Source: Isoetes taiwanensis | Lineage: Eukaryota; Streptophyta; Lycopodiopsida; Isoetales; Isoetaceae | Length of the DNA: 64,000 nucleotides | Direction of reading: 5' to 3' | NCBI GenBank assembly: GCA_021234155.1 | Contig: JAJEKV010000045.1 | Location: forward strand, 1,635,474 to 1,699,473 | Shown: piece by piece, positions 14,871 to 27,700 of the stretch | Position numbering within the stretch: position 1 is the first letter of the stretch | Layout: each line of letters begins with the position of its first letter | Position numbers and translations under genes: made by a program | Notes under the pieces: generated by a model | The model's input: only the letters and a program-made list of their open reading frames with translations | Database searches by the model: none | What the model was told of the DNA's origin: nothing

Positions 14871-16387
14871 ACATGAGCCTCGCTAGGGGCTTGTTGACAC
14901 ATGAAATCCGCCAGCTTGATGCTGTGATCAGGAGGACTGCATCTGGAGAGCCCATGAATTAGGCCTTCTTGTTCTTGATCTTGTTTTGCAATGTCCTTAT
15001 TTTATGCGGTTTCATGCGTGGCGCCATGCCCATGTACATTTTCTAAGCTTATGAATATGTGATGTTACGTCCTTTGATGTTGTGTGTTGTACATGCTTTG
15101 TTCATTGCACTTCGTTACTAACATCTATAGACTTTCAGAGGGCTTTGACCCCTGGGCATAAGGGAGAACCCCTCTGCTGGGATCTCCCTTATGCTCGGAT
15201 GAGCATTGGCATTGCGTTGGGGTTCAATTCCCCAAGTTCACTAACATATTGTCTTTGTTGGCTTGCAGTCATTCAAGGGAACTATGCATAGGATCATCAA
15301 ATGCATGCCATTCACAATTGGAGCTTGGAATGGCAGCCAATGGCATGTGTTGGATGCCTCCTATGCATGATCTCCACGTCTCGTCCAGGTAAGCCATGGG
15401 CTTTGGATTCATCTAGGGTTCGATTCCCCAGACTCATGTGATTGTGTAATGTTCTTCGTGTTGTTGAGTCATGGAGTGTTGTTTTGCAATAGTCTGTTCT
15501 ATTGCTTTCATACAATACTGTACAAAAGCCAGAATATTGTTTTATCCAAGGTGTAGGCTTTAATAATGCCCCCTTTAAAGTTAGGTCAACAAGGGGTAGT
15601 TTGACCTGAAAAAGACTTGAATTGGGCGTTATGGATTTATGGAGGGAATATGTTCCCCAAATGTTGGATTATCCAGCGGCTCGGAAATATATCTGAGGGT
15701 TTAGCCATAATGGATGCAAGAACAATATATAATCAAAGCGTACGAAACCAACTATAGTGGCACCAATATTTATGCCCTAAACGGCATGAGAATAAAAGGA
15801 ATATTCCAAAATATAGACTTGTGTCATCTGGAATATTCTTGAATATTCTAGCCCCATTACAAACCCAACAAATAGGGGTTTTCTCTCCTAGCAACCCTAA
15901 ACAAGATATGCCATCAAGCATTCCTTCATTTTTGGGATATTTCCACAAATACCCATGTACACTATAGCTTGTTAAGCCAATCCAATAATAAGATGAGGGC
16001 TTATATCAAAGCGCCTTATTCTTCAGTTTTATTTTTTTTTTATTTTTTTCTCTCTCTATGGCGCTCGTCCTATTCTTACAGATCTTCAAAGTTTGTAGCA
16101 ACTCTCAATACAAAAGCAGTGGAAAATGCCACTCTAAGATAAGCATGTTTTCCTTCATCTTTTGCATGATACTTGAAACCTTAATGGCCATTAAATAGTC
16201 GTAGCCTCAAGTGACAAGCACACAAACTATTAAAAGTAGCAAAGACAATCACACTTATGCGAAATAGCTTTAAGTTGTTTAAAACCTAAAGGGTGGACAA
16301 TATAGATCACTAATAAAACTACTCACGCAACTCAAAACCAATATCATATCAGTCAATCTACCAATATGCTAGAAATGTACTCTTACC
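14871..16387. other. Spacer with scattered short motifs
   Basis: No gene recognised. Two sites resembling a tRNA/SINE B box (near 15,216 and 15,416, GGTTCGATTCCCC type) lack a matching A box or cloverleaf. Confidence 0.35.
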
Positions 16388-16820
16388 CTGTCCTAGCTGA
16401 GGTTCCTTCCTGTTTTGCAAATCACGTTCCTTCAATACCTTGGTTTCGTCCCCAAGTTCTTGAAGGCTTTCATCTAGCTTATAGTAAAAAAGTGCCAACT
16501 TTCTTATTTCTGCATAAATGCTCTCAATGCCATCCACATCCATGGTAGAAGTAGGAAGGTCTGGAGTTCCTATTGCAGATAAACCATCATCGTGATCTTT
16601 TGTGTGATTCAACTTCCATCTCATTCACATATTGTTTGAATGCTTCAAGAGCAGCATCCTTGTTTTCAAGCAGTAACAACTGAGTAAGATTGACAAATTG
16701 CCATTGCCAATGCGAAATAAGGAAAATCTTTATATGCAACTTGTCATTCAAAAATGAAACCTTTTGCAAAAAGCGAGTTGTCCATTCAAAAAACAGAAGA
16801 TCATTCGGTTGAAGAGACAA
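16388..16820 (-). pseudogene. Candidate coding fragment, unidentified
   Basis: On the minus strand two open stretches overlap in different frames. The upstream one contains LLLLENKDAALEAFKQYV, the downstream one IESIYAEIRKLALFYYKLD, ending at a good donor (GTAAGAGT) near 16,388. Composition is protein-like (helical, charged), unlike the surrounding AT-rich noise. The frame change near 16,600-16,625 suggests a frameshift in a broken gene or a missed intron. I do not recognise the family. Confidence 0.35.
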
Positions 16821-17982
16821 ACTATCTCTGTACTGAGTAGGTTTTGAAGCAGATTAGCCGAATTGGTCAGATTCAGATCAAACTACATATCAAAATGCAT
16901 GCAGATAAAGAAGCTGGGCTTTGGCGGGACAGAGAAGGAACTACGGAAAAGGAGAACACTTTTGCAGTTTCTATTTTTTTTTTTTATGCATTTACTTGCT
17001 TGCCAAACTTTAACAAATGGATTCTTTGAGGAGGAGATAATATTATAAAAAGAAAAAAACCAAATGTTGTTTTGCTCATTTTCAATTTTTGCTACACAAA
17101 TAATAATAAATAAATTGTAAAGTAATTTTTTCATTCTATTGAAGGGCCCTCTTAAAAATTTCTAAATATTTTTAGCCGTTCTTTGTATGGCTAGATCCAA
17201 AGAAGGATACTAAACACTTCAAATTTAAGGCTTGCATGGAGGAGAGGGCAGAATTGCACCTATCTATTTTGTCTTTAGGTACCAACTACTTTATGACTAC
17301 TTTATGTACCTACTACTTTAGTAAAGGATTATGTAAAAATTTTGGTTGACAAAATCACATGCTAGTATATGAATGCTTGGCAAGAGGTCAACATCATTTA
17401 TAACCCGCAGAGACTATTGGGCAAAAGTCACCTTTTTTTTTTGGCATTTTGCTGGTTAAATCTTAACATGGTCAAAGTGTTACATCTCGAGGAGGCACAT
17501 CAAAGGAATTGAGGATGCACAATTTTAAGAAAATTGATGTCGAGCTTCATTTCCGATTTGATTGATACTTGCTTCTCTATCAGGTCTTTGAATGTTTTGC
17601 ATAGTCTCAAACTGAAACTCACATATTACCTAGAACCCGGACTATCAAATAAATTAAATGCATGTTTCTCTGACTACTTTCGGTAATCTGAGATGATTAA
17701 AAGAAATCAAAGTAATTTCTTGTTATGGATTCTTAGAAGTTAGAACAGACTAGTGCCCAAAAGCGGGCTGGGCTAGAATGTTGAAGAAAGATTCTTGCTT
17801 GCGGCTTGAGAAAAAAAACCACTTATGTTCATTCATTCTTTCTATATTCTATGATGCTCCTTTGCATCAGAGCTAAGGAACGTCTTGACAAAATCTGAAA
17901 TGCAATTAACATAAAGTCGAAAGCTACATAAGATTGTAGAAAAACGTGGCCTATTATCCTGGCCGCCCGGTTTGTGTGGCTC
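16821..17982. other. AT-rich spacer
   Basis: Homopolymer-rich, with no coding signal. The last hundred bases are presumed upstream sequence of the small secreted-peptide gene. Confidence 0.4.
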
Positions 17983-17991
17983 CTATAAAAG
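17983..17991 (+). promoter_or_regulatory. TATA box of the cysteine-rich peptide gene
   Basis: CTATAAAAG, followed about 30 bp later by a CT-rich start-like stretch, and 153 bp before the ATG at 18,144. An intervening upstream ATG at 18,106 opens a different frame. Confidence 0.5.
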
Positions 17992-18143
17992 AGTTTTATG
18001 TGATTGTCATTTCTTCTCTTCACACTTGAAAAAGCGTCTCAAATTCATTCCTCGAGACATCTTTGTCCCATAAGCACACAACAAGGTTGGTTGCTACAAT
18101 ACTTAATGAGCCTTCAATTCACATATTTTCATCATATCTCTCC

Positions 18144-18528
18144 ATGGCTCATGCATTGCCGATTCTACGCCTCATGCTACTTGCCATTATTTTGCATGCA
18201 TGCGCGCAACAATGAAGGAATGGTGTTAGGCTGCAAAAACGGCCTTTGCATGCAACATTGATCAAAGCGATGCTACTCAAGCAAGGTAGATCTCGATCTC
18301 TTTTCGTGGATAATGTACAACTAAAGAAGTGATGTAATATGTTTGTGAAATGCTTGTAATGCAGTTGTTGCTAAGGAGGAGGAAGCTATGCTTTGTCACA
18401 GAGGGGTAGGATGCATAGCGGCATGGAATAGTTGTGATATATTTTTTGGCGAGTCTTGTTGCACCAGAATTGGATGTACTCCCTATCCATCACTTTTTGA
18501 TCCAACACATGGGATATGTGTTGGATAA
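18144..18528 (+). pseudogene. Secreted cysteine-rich (knottin-like) peptide gene with one in-frame TGA
   Basis: Two exons, 18,144-18,285 and 18,365-18,528, joined across a 79-bp GT-AG intron with matching phase. Exon 1 begins with a textbook signal peptide (residues 1-22, hydrophobic core LRLMLLAIILHACA). Codon 24 (18,213-18,215) is TGA. The same frame then stays open through a basic propeptide-like stretch into exon 2. Exon 2 encodes a 54-codon tail with seven cysteines spaced C-x5-C-x6-C-x7-CC-x4-C-x13-C, ending at TAA 18,526-18,528. Such spacing resembles plant cystine-knot peptides; the exact family and activity are unknown. A TATA box lies upstream at 17,983. One CGA-to-TGA change would explain the break, so this is either a recent pseudogene, an allele or a sequencing error. 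Phase agreement and exon 2 composition argue against chance. Confidence 0.6.
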
Positions 18529-19011
18529 GAAGCTAAGTATGTTGTTACTGCAAAGATTTTTCCCTAAAGAAACATAAAAGCGGGGTTTTTAATTCTAGCA
18601 GTAACAATTTTACTATGGTGTACCGTGTACTAGCCTCAATGAGTTCTAGAATTTATTTCAAGCCTATTCTCTTCTATTATACCTTTCCTAGCTTACGATA
18701 ATAAAGTCACACCGAACGATGAAAATCTTACTTTAATTTAAAATCCATTAAGAAAGTGTATCGGTGATGCTTGGCATTATTCATGGGCCCATGGAATGGT
18801 CACTACAAAGAGTTACTAGATTTTCAACGACTTTTTTACTCCTTTTAGTCACCAACACCCACTTGTTCAAGTATAATTCCATTTTGATTCTTCTAAATCA
18901 GTGACTTTTCACCCGGTGTAAAACCTTTATCCAACACCCCAAGATTAAGGCGGGCTGCAATGGTTTTATGAGGGTGATCGGCGTCAAAGCGGACAATCGG
19001 CGGCATCACAT
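18529..19011. other. Spacer downstream of the peptide gene
   Basis: No gene seen. Includes any 3' untranslated region of the peptide gene. Confidence 0.4.
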
Positions 19012-20666
19012 AACCTCTACCATGTCCTATTGAAATGTCAGATGGCTTGCATATCCTAAGCAACACTTATGGTGATTTTTAGACTTTCCTTGCCGAAAGA
19101 GATTTACCCTGCTAAATAGAAATGAGAGAAGCTATTTTTTAAAATCCCCCCTATCATTTCTGATGGGTCAACATTCATTAATAGATGTAGACATGTGTCA
19201 ATCTTTGTTCTCTCAAAAAAAGTGCCCATGGCTTGATAGCTTATCTATTGAGTTCTTTCAAAATTATTGGGAGTGGTTTGAACCAGACACATTTGATGCA
19301 TTTTGTGACTTCCGTTGATTTAGTGCTCTCAACAGAATCCACAATACATGTGTTATCTCATTAATTCATAAGGCCAATGAGTCGCGAACAATTTCAAATT
19401 GGTGCCCAAGCACACTATTGTCATCTGTTTATAACATTTTTGCCAAAGATTTTGTAGACCGATTGAAATTCAATGTTGCCGAGTCTATCTTGAGTGCCCA
19501 ATTTGGGTTCCTTCCTTTGAAGATACATTCTTAACAATGTGGCTGCGACTAATGAAGGGATATATATTGGGCTTCAACAACATTTCACATCACATATTAA
19601 GAAGTTGGATGTCTCTACCGGGCCCATTGTCATGGTAAGCCATCAAAGATTTTTCCAATTGATCGTGGCATTCGACAGGGATGACCATTGGCCCTCCTTG
19701 GCTTCACTATTTTCGGTGATGTTCTCTCACAATTATTTTTGGTTGTCACAGCGGATGGAGCTGGCTGCGGGGGTTTGGCTATAGAAGATGGCCCACAAAA
19801 GTATATAGTCAATATGAAGATGCCGCATTTATGTTCCTTGTAGTTTCTTTAAAGAATTTGGATGACAAAGCTGCTTCTAGATACATCTTCATTGGCATCT
19901 AATGTGCTTGTTGGCTAGCAGAAATGTGCTACTCTTTGAACTTTGGACACCTCGACACTGTCATCTGTACTTGCATTTCCATGGAAGGTGCTTACTCATG
20001 GGCAATCCATTAAATTTCTTGGCATTCCTGTTGGAATTTATGTCAGTGTGGAAGTTGAGCATAAAAAGAGATCATTAAAGAGTTGCAGAAGTATCTGTTT
20101 TGGTGGAACATTGCAAAGTTATCACTTGCAAGCTACATTACTGTGGCCAATTTTGTGCTTAGTAGCGCACCTATGTATGTGGCATCTTACTTGCTGGCTC
20201 CACGGACCAAGGTGCAAAAACTCATACCCATGGTTAGAAATTTTCTCTGAGGTGGTACAGAAGCATATGTAGTGTAAAGATGGCCTGGTCCATGTGTGTC
20301 CTTCACAAGTGGGCAGGTGATCTAGGTATGATAGACTTCTTACTTCAAAGTAAAGATCCTCATTTTAAAATTCATTTGGAGGCTTTTGAATCAGAAGGAT
20401 GGCTCTCCTAGTCTATGTCTTCTCACATAGTCTACTCATTGCATCCCACTTGGGAAGATGGCAGTTAAACCCCTTTTACCATAGGCACTATTTCACCCAC
20501 TACAACCATTCCTAAATGCCTCGCCTTTTTTTGCGAGGTTTATTATATGCATGGGCTGTGGTATTCAGGGTAAATCTCTTTCAGCAAGGAAAGTTTAAAA
20601 ATGACCGTAAGCGCTGCTTAAGATATGCAAGCCATCTGACAATTTCAATAGGACATGGTAGAGGTT
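19012..20666. repeat. ~100-bp inverted repeats flanking a LINE fragment
   Basis: 19,012-19,110 and 20,567-20,666 are inverted copies at roughly 90% identity, beginning ACCTCTACCATGTCCTATTG. They bracket a degraded LINE. I found no target duplication outside them. Confidence 0.75.
19150..20460 (+). mobile_element. Degraded LINE (non-LTR retrotransposon) reverse transcriptase
   Basis: Broken plus-strand frames preserve the order of plant LINE reverse-transcriptase motifs: SIEFFQNYWE, CVISLIHKANESRTISNW, SSVYNIFAKDFVDRL, AQFGFLP, then a GIRQG-type motif (near 19,673) followed by FTIFGDVLSQ, and downstream ITVANFVLSSAPMYVASY. Several stops and frameshifts show it is dead. Termini and poly-A tail were not found. 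Confidence 0.75.
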
Positions 20667-21479
20667 CCGTCCAACTCTGATACCTTTCTCTCTCTTTTCA
20701 CTTCGATTCCTCCGGCTCTCTGTTCTTTGCTTTCTCTCCTCCGATCCTTCCGACCGATCATTTTTCCCTTTCAATCCTCTGCTTACATGACAACAGATTG
20801 GTCGACGAATCGGGACGTCTAATCCGGCATCTACAAAATTGAGGCTGAGATCTTCCAGTCTAGTTGCAGATACGGCTTCAGAAGAAAGTGAGGTTTGTTT
20901 ATTATGTTCTCCAAATCCCATGATTGCTTCTTTTTTTTGTGTAACCTCTTTTCTTACATGCTTTTGGTTTTATAGTTTTTAGAGCATCTTACCATCCCCT
21001 AATACTATTTCCAGTTCTACAAACCCTTATTCCCAACTTGGGTGCTCCCTTGCAAAGATCAAACTAAACATGAAGGGTTCCTGTTCAAGCCAATCGGCAA
21101 AGGTATGTTTCCAAGGCCCAAGTTTGCTAGATAGCTGAAGTTAAAGAACTTCTGTTTGAATAGATTTGTTTCTAGTAATCTGAGGACCCCAAGTAATGAA
21201 AAGTCTCTTAAGATTGCGAGTCCCACTAGCGACCTTACGATAAAAAAAGACCATGGAATTGTTCACATTTGAACCAATTTTTTTTGCTTAGTCATACTGC
21301 TAGCTTAAATGATGTAATAAAATTACCTTTTTACGTCGAATCGGAAAGAATGAAAGGATTGTAGAATATGAATCCTAAATCCAGCGATATTCCTCCCAAT
21401 TCCTACTTAGTGAAACCTAATTAATGACGTCATCCATGTCTTCTGCGTCAAGCATCGGTCGATGTACTTGCCCACCCTA
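20667..21479. other. Spacer with a CT-rich leader-like stretch
   Basis: 20,680-20,790 is CT-rich, like a plant 5' leader, but no convincing open reading frame follows. Confidence 0.35.
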
Positions 21480-22560
21480 AGCCCTCTCCTTGCACTTCTC
21501 AAGTGAATTCTCAACTCACGAATCGAGAATGGCTTACCAGTCAGCAAAACACACTCTTCCTACTCTACTCCCGAGTCAAGAATGGCTCACCCGGCCGGCC
21601 CGACATCCTCCTTTGCACTTCTCAAGTCCATTCGACCGCAAGTCGAGAATGGCTTATCCAACCAACCCGACACCTTCACTACACTTCTCGAAGTCTATTC
21701 TTGACTCATGAAAAGAAGAATGGCTCACCCGGCCAATGAGAACACACTCTCTCCGCATGCTTTCGACTCTTGAGTAAAAATGTCTCACCCCATGCATTTC
21801 TCGGCTTGAGTCTAGAATGGTTTAGCCGACAAAAGACAATCTCCATGCATTCTCGACTCGTGAGTCAAGAAGGGTTCACCCGACAAAGACAATCTCCTGC
21901 ATTCTCGACTCATGAGTTCGAGAATGGCTCACCAACCCGAGAACACATTCTCCTTGCATTCTCGACTTGCAGTGAGAATGGCTTCAAACTAGTAGAATAT
22001 ACTCTCTATGCATTCTTGACTCGTGGAGGAGAATGGGTCACTAAACCACCCAACACTCTCCTTTGCAAATCTATTCTCATTTGAATCAGTGGCGAAGTCG
22101 AGAATGTGGCCATCCAGAATGGATCCCTCTACTCCAGGACTTAGAAGGAGAGGAGCTCAATCTTGATGGTCGCATAGTCGACTCCCGTGTTCGGGATGCC
22201 ACGACCATCTCCTATTCTCAACTCATGGGTCGAGAATGCAGCCATCCTCCCTCTACTCCAGGACTTGAGAGGAGAGGGGCTTAGTCTAGATATAAGCATT
22301 CTTTAATCGTGCGTCGAGAATTCATCAATAATCCCTTCAATTCCATTCTCGACTCTCGAGTCATCGGTGCCTTTACCCAGTCTGGACCACTCTCCTTCGA
22401 ACCCGCTCCTTCAAATTTTTGAAGGGGAGAGGCCTAGTCTGGATAGAGGCATCCGCGAAGAGAGACTCAAGAATGCAAATATTCATCTAATCTATTCATC
22501 TAATGCTCTCTATTCATCTAACATCCTCTACGGACTTACAACTGTTCAATAGTCTCGTCA
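21480..22560. repeat. Degenerate satellite with TCGAC/GTCGA palindromic core
   Basis: Diverged tandem units of roughly 60-70 bp, each with a core like TTCTCGACTCATGAGTCGAG and a following AATGGCTCACCCG. The same palindromic core recurs in the arrays at 23.8 kb and 34.1-34.65 kb, so these appear to be related families. Confidence 0.7.
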
Positions 22561-22761
22561 ATTGCTTGTTCCCTTGTTCAGCATCTCTCAATGCAAATAA
22601 TTTATTGATGCTGAAGTATGCTCAACAAGGAAAGAAGCAATAGAATGACAATTCAACAACCTCTGTCTATTCAACTCTATTCCGTTCTAGATCTAGCATC
22701 CTATGCATTCAACCATTTACAACACCCAGAAACTGAAGGAAGGGACAATGAAAACACTCAC

Positions 22762-23113
22762 CTTATGTCGCAAATAGTCCTTGGACCATTGAACCACAGA
22801 TCCGGCCACCTCTCCAAGTGTATTTGCTTCTGCCGCCAGCTTAAACAACAAGGCATCGGGCTGAATGACATGAATTAGCATGATTCTTGTGTATCCTTTC
22901 TCCATGGCAGTGCAGTGAAGAAGGCTCATAGGCTTGAGCTCATCCCCCACTGTACCTTGCTTCCGCGGCCATCGAGCAACTCATCTAAACATACCAAAAG
23001 CCAGTGTCAAAACAACATCACACAAATTCATAAATGCGACCTTAAAGCCTGAATCATGCACAAATGCAGGCTCATAGTAGTTGCGTGCCATTTGAAGCGC
23101 CTGCGCTTGTTGT
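22762..23113 (-). pseudogene. Two-exon gene fragment, unidentified
   Basis: Minus-strand exon 23,113-23,041 (contains ALQMARNYYEPAFVHDSGFK) ends at a GT. It is phase-compatible with 22,959-22,762 (66 codons, starts QGTVGDELKPM, contains PDALLFKLAAEAN), which ends at a strong GTGAGTG donor. No start or stop is present, so these would be internal exons of a larger gene or a captured fragment. The first intron is about 80 bp. I do not recognise the family. Confidence 0.4.
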
Positions 23114-23834
23114 CAGTTGAAGGTCTGGCGAGAGTCAAATGTTCGGCCTCTGAGGCTTCGCAATACCTCCTGCTTCGGTCGAACTGTGGCCCGCTCTCAT
23201 TTCAATAATTTGAAATATGCGTTTAGGTGGCCTAAGAATGCCCGTGCTATAGCCGGCAACCTCTTGTGTGCATTCAATGATTGCACGATGTTATTTTGAA
23301 ATTCAAGATAACTTCCTTTATGTGCAATCCTCAGCTCACAAGATCCTCGCGACAAAAAAGCACTTTAGGCACTGCAACTTCTAGCACCAAGCGACGGTGC
23401 TGGAGTATGTTGCCTCCATCAAATAAGCGCTTTGTTGAAAAGGATCGCTCATCGGCTAGCGCAAAGAAGAGAAAGCTTACAAAGCCAGGCAGTTTCTCAA
23501 TTGCGATGTCTTTCTAGAGTCCAATTAACTTCTGGTTTTTACAACACCAATGAATTATTCAGTTGGAGCATGGAAGAGGAACTGAAGAGTAAAGACGTAT
23601 GGTTCTGGGTTGTGGGTGGCGAGCATTCAGTGAGAATAGCACATGTATTGTAGACGAAAAAGGATGTCTCGCAGAGGATCAAGAAGCTGTATAGGAAGAG
23701 GGAGTGCAAGATATTGTCAGCAGACACTCCACCCATCGAGCTAGCCAACATCAGTCACTGCCAAAATACTATCGCTACAGGCGAAAGCTACGTCAGGTAC
23801 TGTTTATCACCATCTCCTACAGTCCTCATGTCTA
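23114..23834. other. Spacer, weak coding signal
   Basis: A plus-strand open stretch (23,281-23,517) has a basic KKRK segment but no family motif. Nothing else was recognised. Confidence 0.3.
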
Positions 23835-24044
23835 GTCCTTTGTAAAGCAGAGGGCACTTTCTTGACTCGCGAGTCGAGAAAGTCAATGTCCAGTCTTTTC
23901 TAACACGGAGGGCACTTTCGACTTCATAAGACAAAAAAGGCCTCATGTCTAGCCCTTTGTAAACCAGAGGCTACTTTCTTGACTCGCAAATCAAGAAAGT
24001 CCTCAATGTCCAATCTTCTTTGACCCAGAGGGAGAGTCGAGAAC
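23835..24044. repeat. 61-bp-type palindromic satellite, left of the transposon
   Basis: About three diverged units with the core TTCTTGACTCGCGAGTCGAG and the linker GTCCAGTCTTTTCTAAC. The array is interrupted at 24,044 by the 10-kb transposon and resumes at 34,132. Confidence 0.85.
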
Positions 24045-24479
24045 ACACTGACCCCAATTTTTGGTCCACAGTTGTTTTTTAGTTGTACGGAAGTGTTGTT
24101 TTATGCCAAAAACAACACCAAAATGGCCCCAAAAGTCTATGTGGCCCGTTTATCCGGATTTGCACAAAGAGACAGTGGTTTTTTGGCAAAAAATTCCCAC
24201 GGTGGTCTTTTGGCAGAAAAATCCACGCGTGGAAAAAATTGACATAGTTTTTGTGAATCTTTGTCAACGTGTATTTTTTTTTCCTTCGCTGTTGTTTTCA
24301 ATGGAATCATGCGTTGTTTATCTTCAGAATTACATGCATAGGTCTCGATATTACCACACGTGAAAAGCTAAATTACAACGTGAAATTAAGATTGTTTTTA
24401 AAAATAGTTACATATTATTTAACAAAGTACAACATGTGTTATTGAAATCTTGCTATTGTTTTTTATGCTATTAAGTATT

Positions 24480-24780
24480 GATTTTTTAAAATAAGAACAT
24501 GTAGAAAAGCATTATTATAACACATAGAACAAATGAGGTGTTGTTTCCAATGTGTCTTGTAACTAATGAAATATTGATACGTGTCCTACTTGTTAAATAA
24601 AAACACTATTTTAATTAATCAAATATCGACACGTAGTGTCTTCTAAGTACATGTCTTTTATAACATGTAGAAAAATCAAGATGAGTTTCTAATATGCTTT
24701 GTTGACTAATAAAATGCTGCCACGTGACATACTTTTAAATAAAAAAACACAAAAACAAGGTGGTGTTTTTTTTAACTAAT
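24480..24780. repeat. Subterminal imperfect repeats of the CACTA-like element
   Basis: Motifs such as AACATGTAGAAAA, ACTAATAAAAT and CACGTG/ACACGT followed by TTAAATAAAAACAC recur two to three times. Subterminal repeats are typical of CACTA elements, where they bind transposase. Confidence 0.5.
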
Positions 24781-27700
24781 ATAGCATTGAAGGCATTACA
24801 TATTATAACAAAAATCTAGCACTATTTTGCTTGTATTATATTCTGTTGTCTAAGTGAATCATTTGTTTATGTGTAAGTGATTATCTTCTTGTTTTTATCA
24901 TTAACCATTGGACGCAAATGAAATACAAGTCATTCAAGAATATAAAATACATAGATTCAGAAATATGTGAGCAAAAGCAGTTTCCATTTAAATGCTGCAT
25001 AATATTACAAGCAGCCAACTAGCACAAATAGGTGCTGACATTTTGGTCTTTAGAAACATGAAATATATCAGCAACACAAAAGCAAAGCATCTTCTAAAAC
25101 AAGCTTGTGTGCAAAGCACTCTGTGGCTTTCGCATCCTTGCTTCTATCCAACCAATCTGCCATTTATTTTCCGCCCAACTCAATCTTATATTTCTACAAA
25201 TTTAATCTTATATTTTTATATATCTATGTTCACTGTTTGATGAAAAAACAGAAAAGAAATATCTGCATCAACCAAGTCTGCGTTCTATTTGCAAACGGTG
25301 TTAGAAATCCCAAGGATTTACTTCATGATGCACAGAAGATCTCGCTGTTTTTTGCTTCCATATGCCCTGCGTTGTGACAAAACCCTAAATGCCTTGAATA
25401 AGAGGCAGCAAGAACCGTCCAAACATGCAAACACCCTAAAATAAATTAGATTGCACCAAGATTTCTGTATTTGTGAAAGGAATCTCTGGACTCTGTAACA
25501 AACTCTTTGAAGAAATCACAAAGACAAAATATTACTTCTCTTTTTGCGGGAGGCATCTTCGGTGACAGCCTTGACAACCTGCGTCCTGCTGCATATAAGC
25601 CTACAATAAAAACATTGAACAAAACGAAACAAAAAAAAAAAAAAATGGCGATGAATAGATACCGGAATAAAGCAAATAGTGGATGGTCTGCTCAGTACCG
25701 AGTTGCTCCAATTCGCAAGAGGCAAAACCCGCAAATCGAAGGACATTTTTGACCAAGAGAAAAAGAAAGGCAGAGGTTTTTATTGTGCCAGATCCAGCTT
25801 GCAAGTAAGAATAGAAAAGCAGGAAGGAAAAATAAGTATGGGTGGTGTTAGGGCAAAGATTTGGAGTCCGGATATGAGCTTTTTGCAGGTAAGAAGGAAG
25901 GCCACAGAAATCCGCCATAGAAAGTGATGAAAGCTTGAATCTTGAAGTGAAGCTTGAGTCTGGAAGTGAAGATCGCCCAATTCGGAAGTGAAGCTCATCA
26001 TTGATCTGTTCGCATCCATTAGGAAAATAAGATAAGATAAGACAAGATAAGAATTTTTACGTCCACGGGAACCCAACGGGTTATGGGACGGCACATGCAA
26101 GGGCAACAACCCATCTAAAACCTGGGGACTAGGCCCCATCACCAAATACAATAACCAAATATTAAAAAGCTACCAAGAATAAGAGAAGATAATGCTAATG
26201 CTAGTGGTAAATTTATGCTTCTAAAATTATCTAGACATAACCAGTCCAAGGATTGGAAGGCCATTGATCTAGAATAATTGCTGCGCCTCCCCTGTACACT
26301 GCCCATTTCTTTTGCAGGCGGGCTGCCCTCACCTTGCAGAGCTCCTCCTTACGGTTACACAATTGAAGAGGGGAGAGGTCCTCTGTCTTGAGAAACTAGT
26401 CCCTACGAGATGGTTTCCATCTTTGAAGAACATGTAGCGGCTAAGAGTGTCTTGAAACCGAACCAAAGATGGCGGGGGATGATCGAGGTCTTGCAGCTCC
26501 CACCCTAGTAGCGGAGACAACTCCACCAGCCTTTACATGCATGACATCGGTGAAAAATGCAAAGCAGCATCCATATCGAGAAAAGGGCATCATCTTGGCC
26601 TCTGCAACCCCTATATAACACGCAAGTTCGGGCTCCTAGTAACGAGAAGATACCGAGGCAGCTGCTCATTTGCTACTAAGCGGCAGCTGCGATTCCTGGT
26701 CCCCTTGGGATTGTGGAGATAATGCATGCGCCCACCTCAACATGTTCCCTTTCCAATGTATGCGCGCATACGCTTCAACACAATGTTTCTTGGTGGCTGT
26801 AATTACGTATCTAGTTAATGCATCTTTGAGGCATCACTTGTGCACACATCTTGGGCTTTAGGGTCTGGAGCGAAGGCATGTATTAACTTGTAATAAGTGT
26901 GTCCATCTCTCAATAGACACGATCGTAGATGTGGCTTTCATTCCTCCCTCGGAATGAATGAGTGAGTACACAGTCGCGAAGTGTAGGCGGCAAAACACTT
27001 GAACTTGCAAAGGTCTAGAGCACTTTGGAGATCCTCCCGATCTTGGAAGGTAAATGTACCAGGCCTGCTTGCCGATATGAAGAGGTCATTTGGGGACCAA
27101 AAAAGAAGATGGCAACTCCATTATTACTTTGGAATTAGCTTCCCCCGACCATGGAGTCAGTATGCTAGACCGAGCACTTGTGGGACAGGGGACCTCTGTG
27201 CAAACAATGATTCTGAGTAGGAGGCTTTTTCTTTTCCCTGGCCATCCTTACACCAAATCTCTCCTTATTGCTGGCCCTTTCTGTCATGGTGAAGCTCTCT
27301 AAATGAAATCAAAGCAGCTATATACAAAATTTAAATCAAAGCAGAAGCCTCAATCTAAAAGATCTGAAACACAATATCCAATACTGCAAACCCTACCAAA
27401 GCCGGCCAGAACAGGACTGTTTTGACAAAGAAAACGTAACCAAAGATGGGCATACCATACACCACCGGAAAGATCCTGGAAAGAGCTTTCCAACGCAATA
27501 AGCCTCACCTGAAACGGAGTCCTGGATCAAAAGTTGGAAAATGGAAGTGGCTAGGTAAAATGGTTAGGCGGGAAAATGGAAAACGGCCAAGGCGGGGAAG
27601 TGGCCTGTTAGGTAACCACTAGGAAGACACGGACAGGATTGCCATCCTGGCCGTCCCTCGATCTAGACCGTCCATCCATTAGCTCAACCAATAGGATAAC

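Noticed and set aside
15200-15440. Two B-box-like GGTTCGATTCCCC sites suggesting SINEs or tRNAs
   Set aside because: No A box at the right distance, no tail or target duplication seen.
26025-26150. GATAAGATAAG run beside a GC-rich block as an inverted SINE or LINE tail
   Set aside because: No target duplication or internal promoter found; left as a note only.
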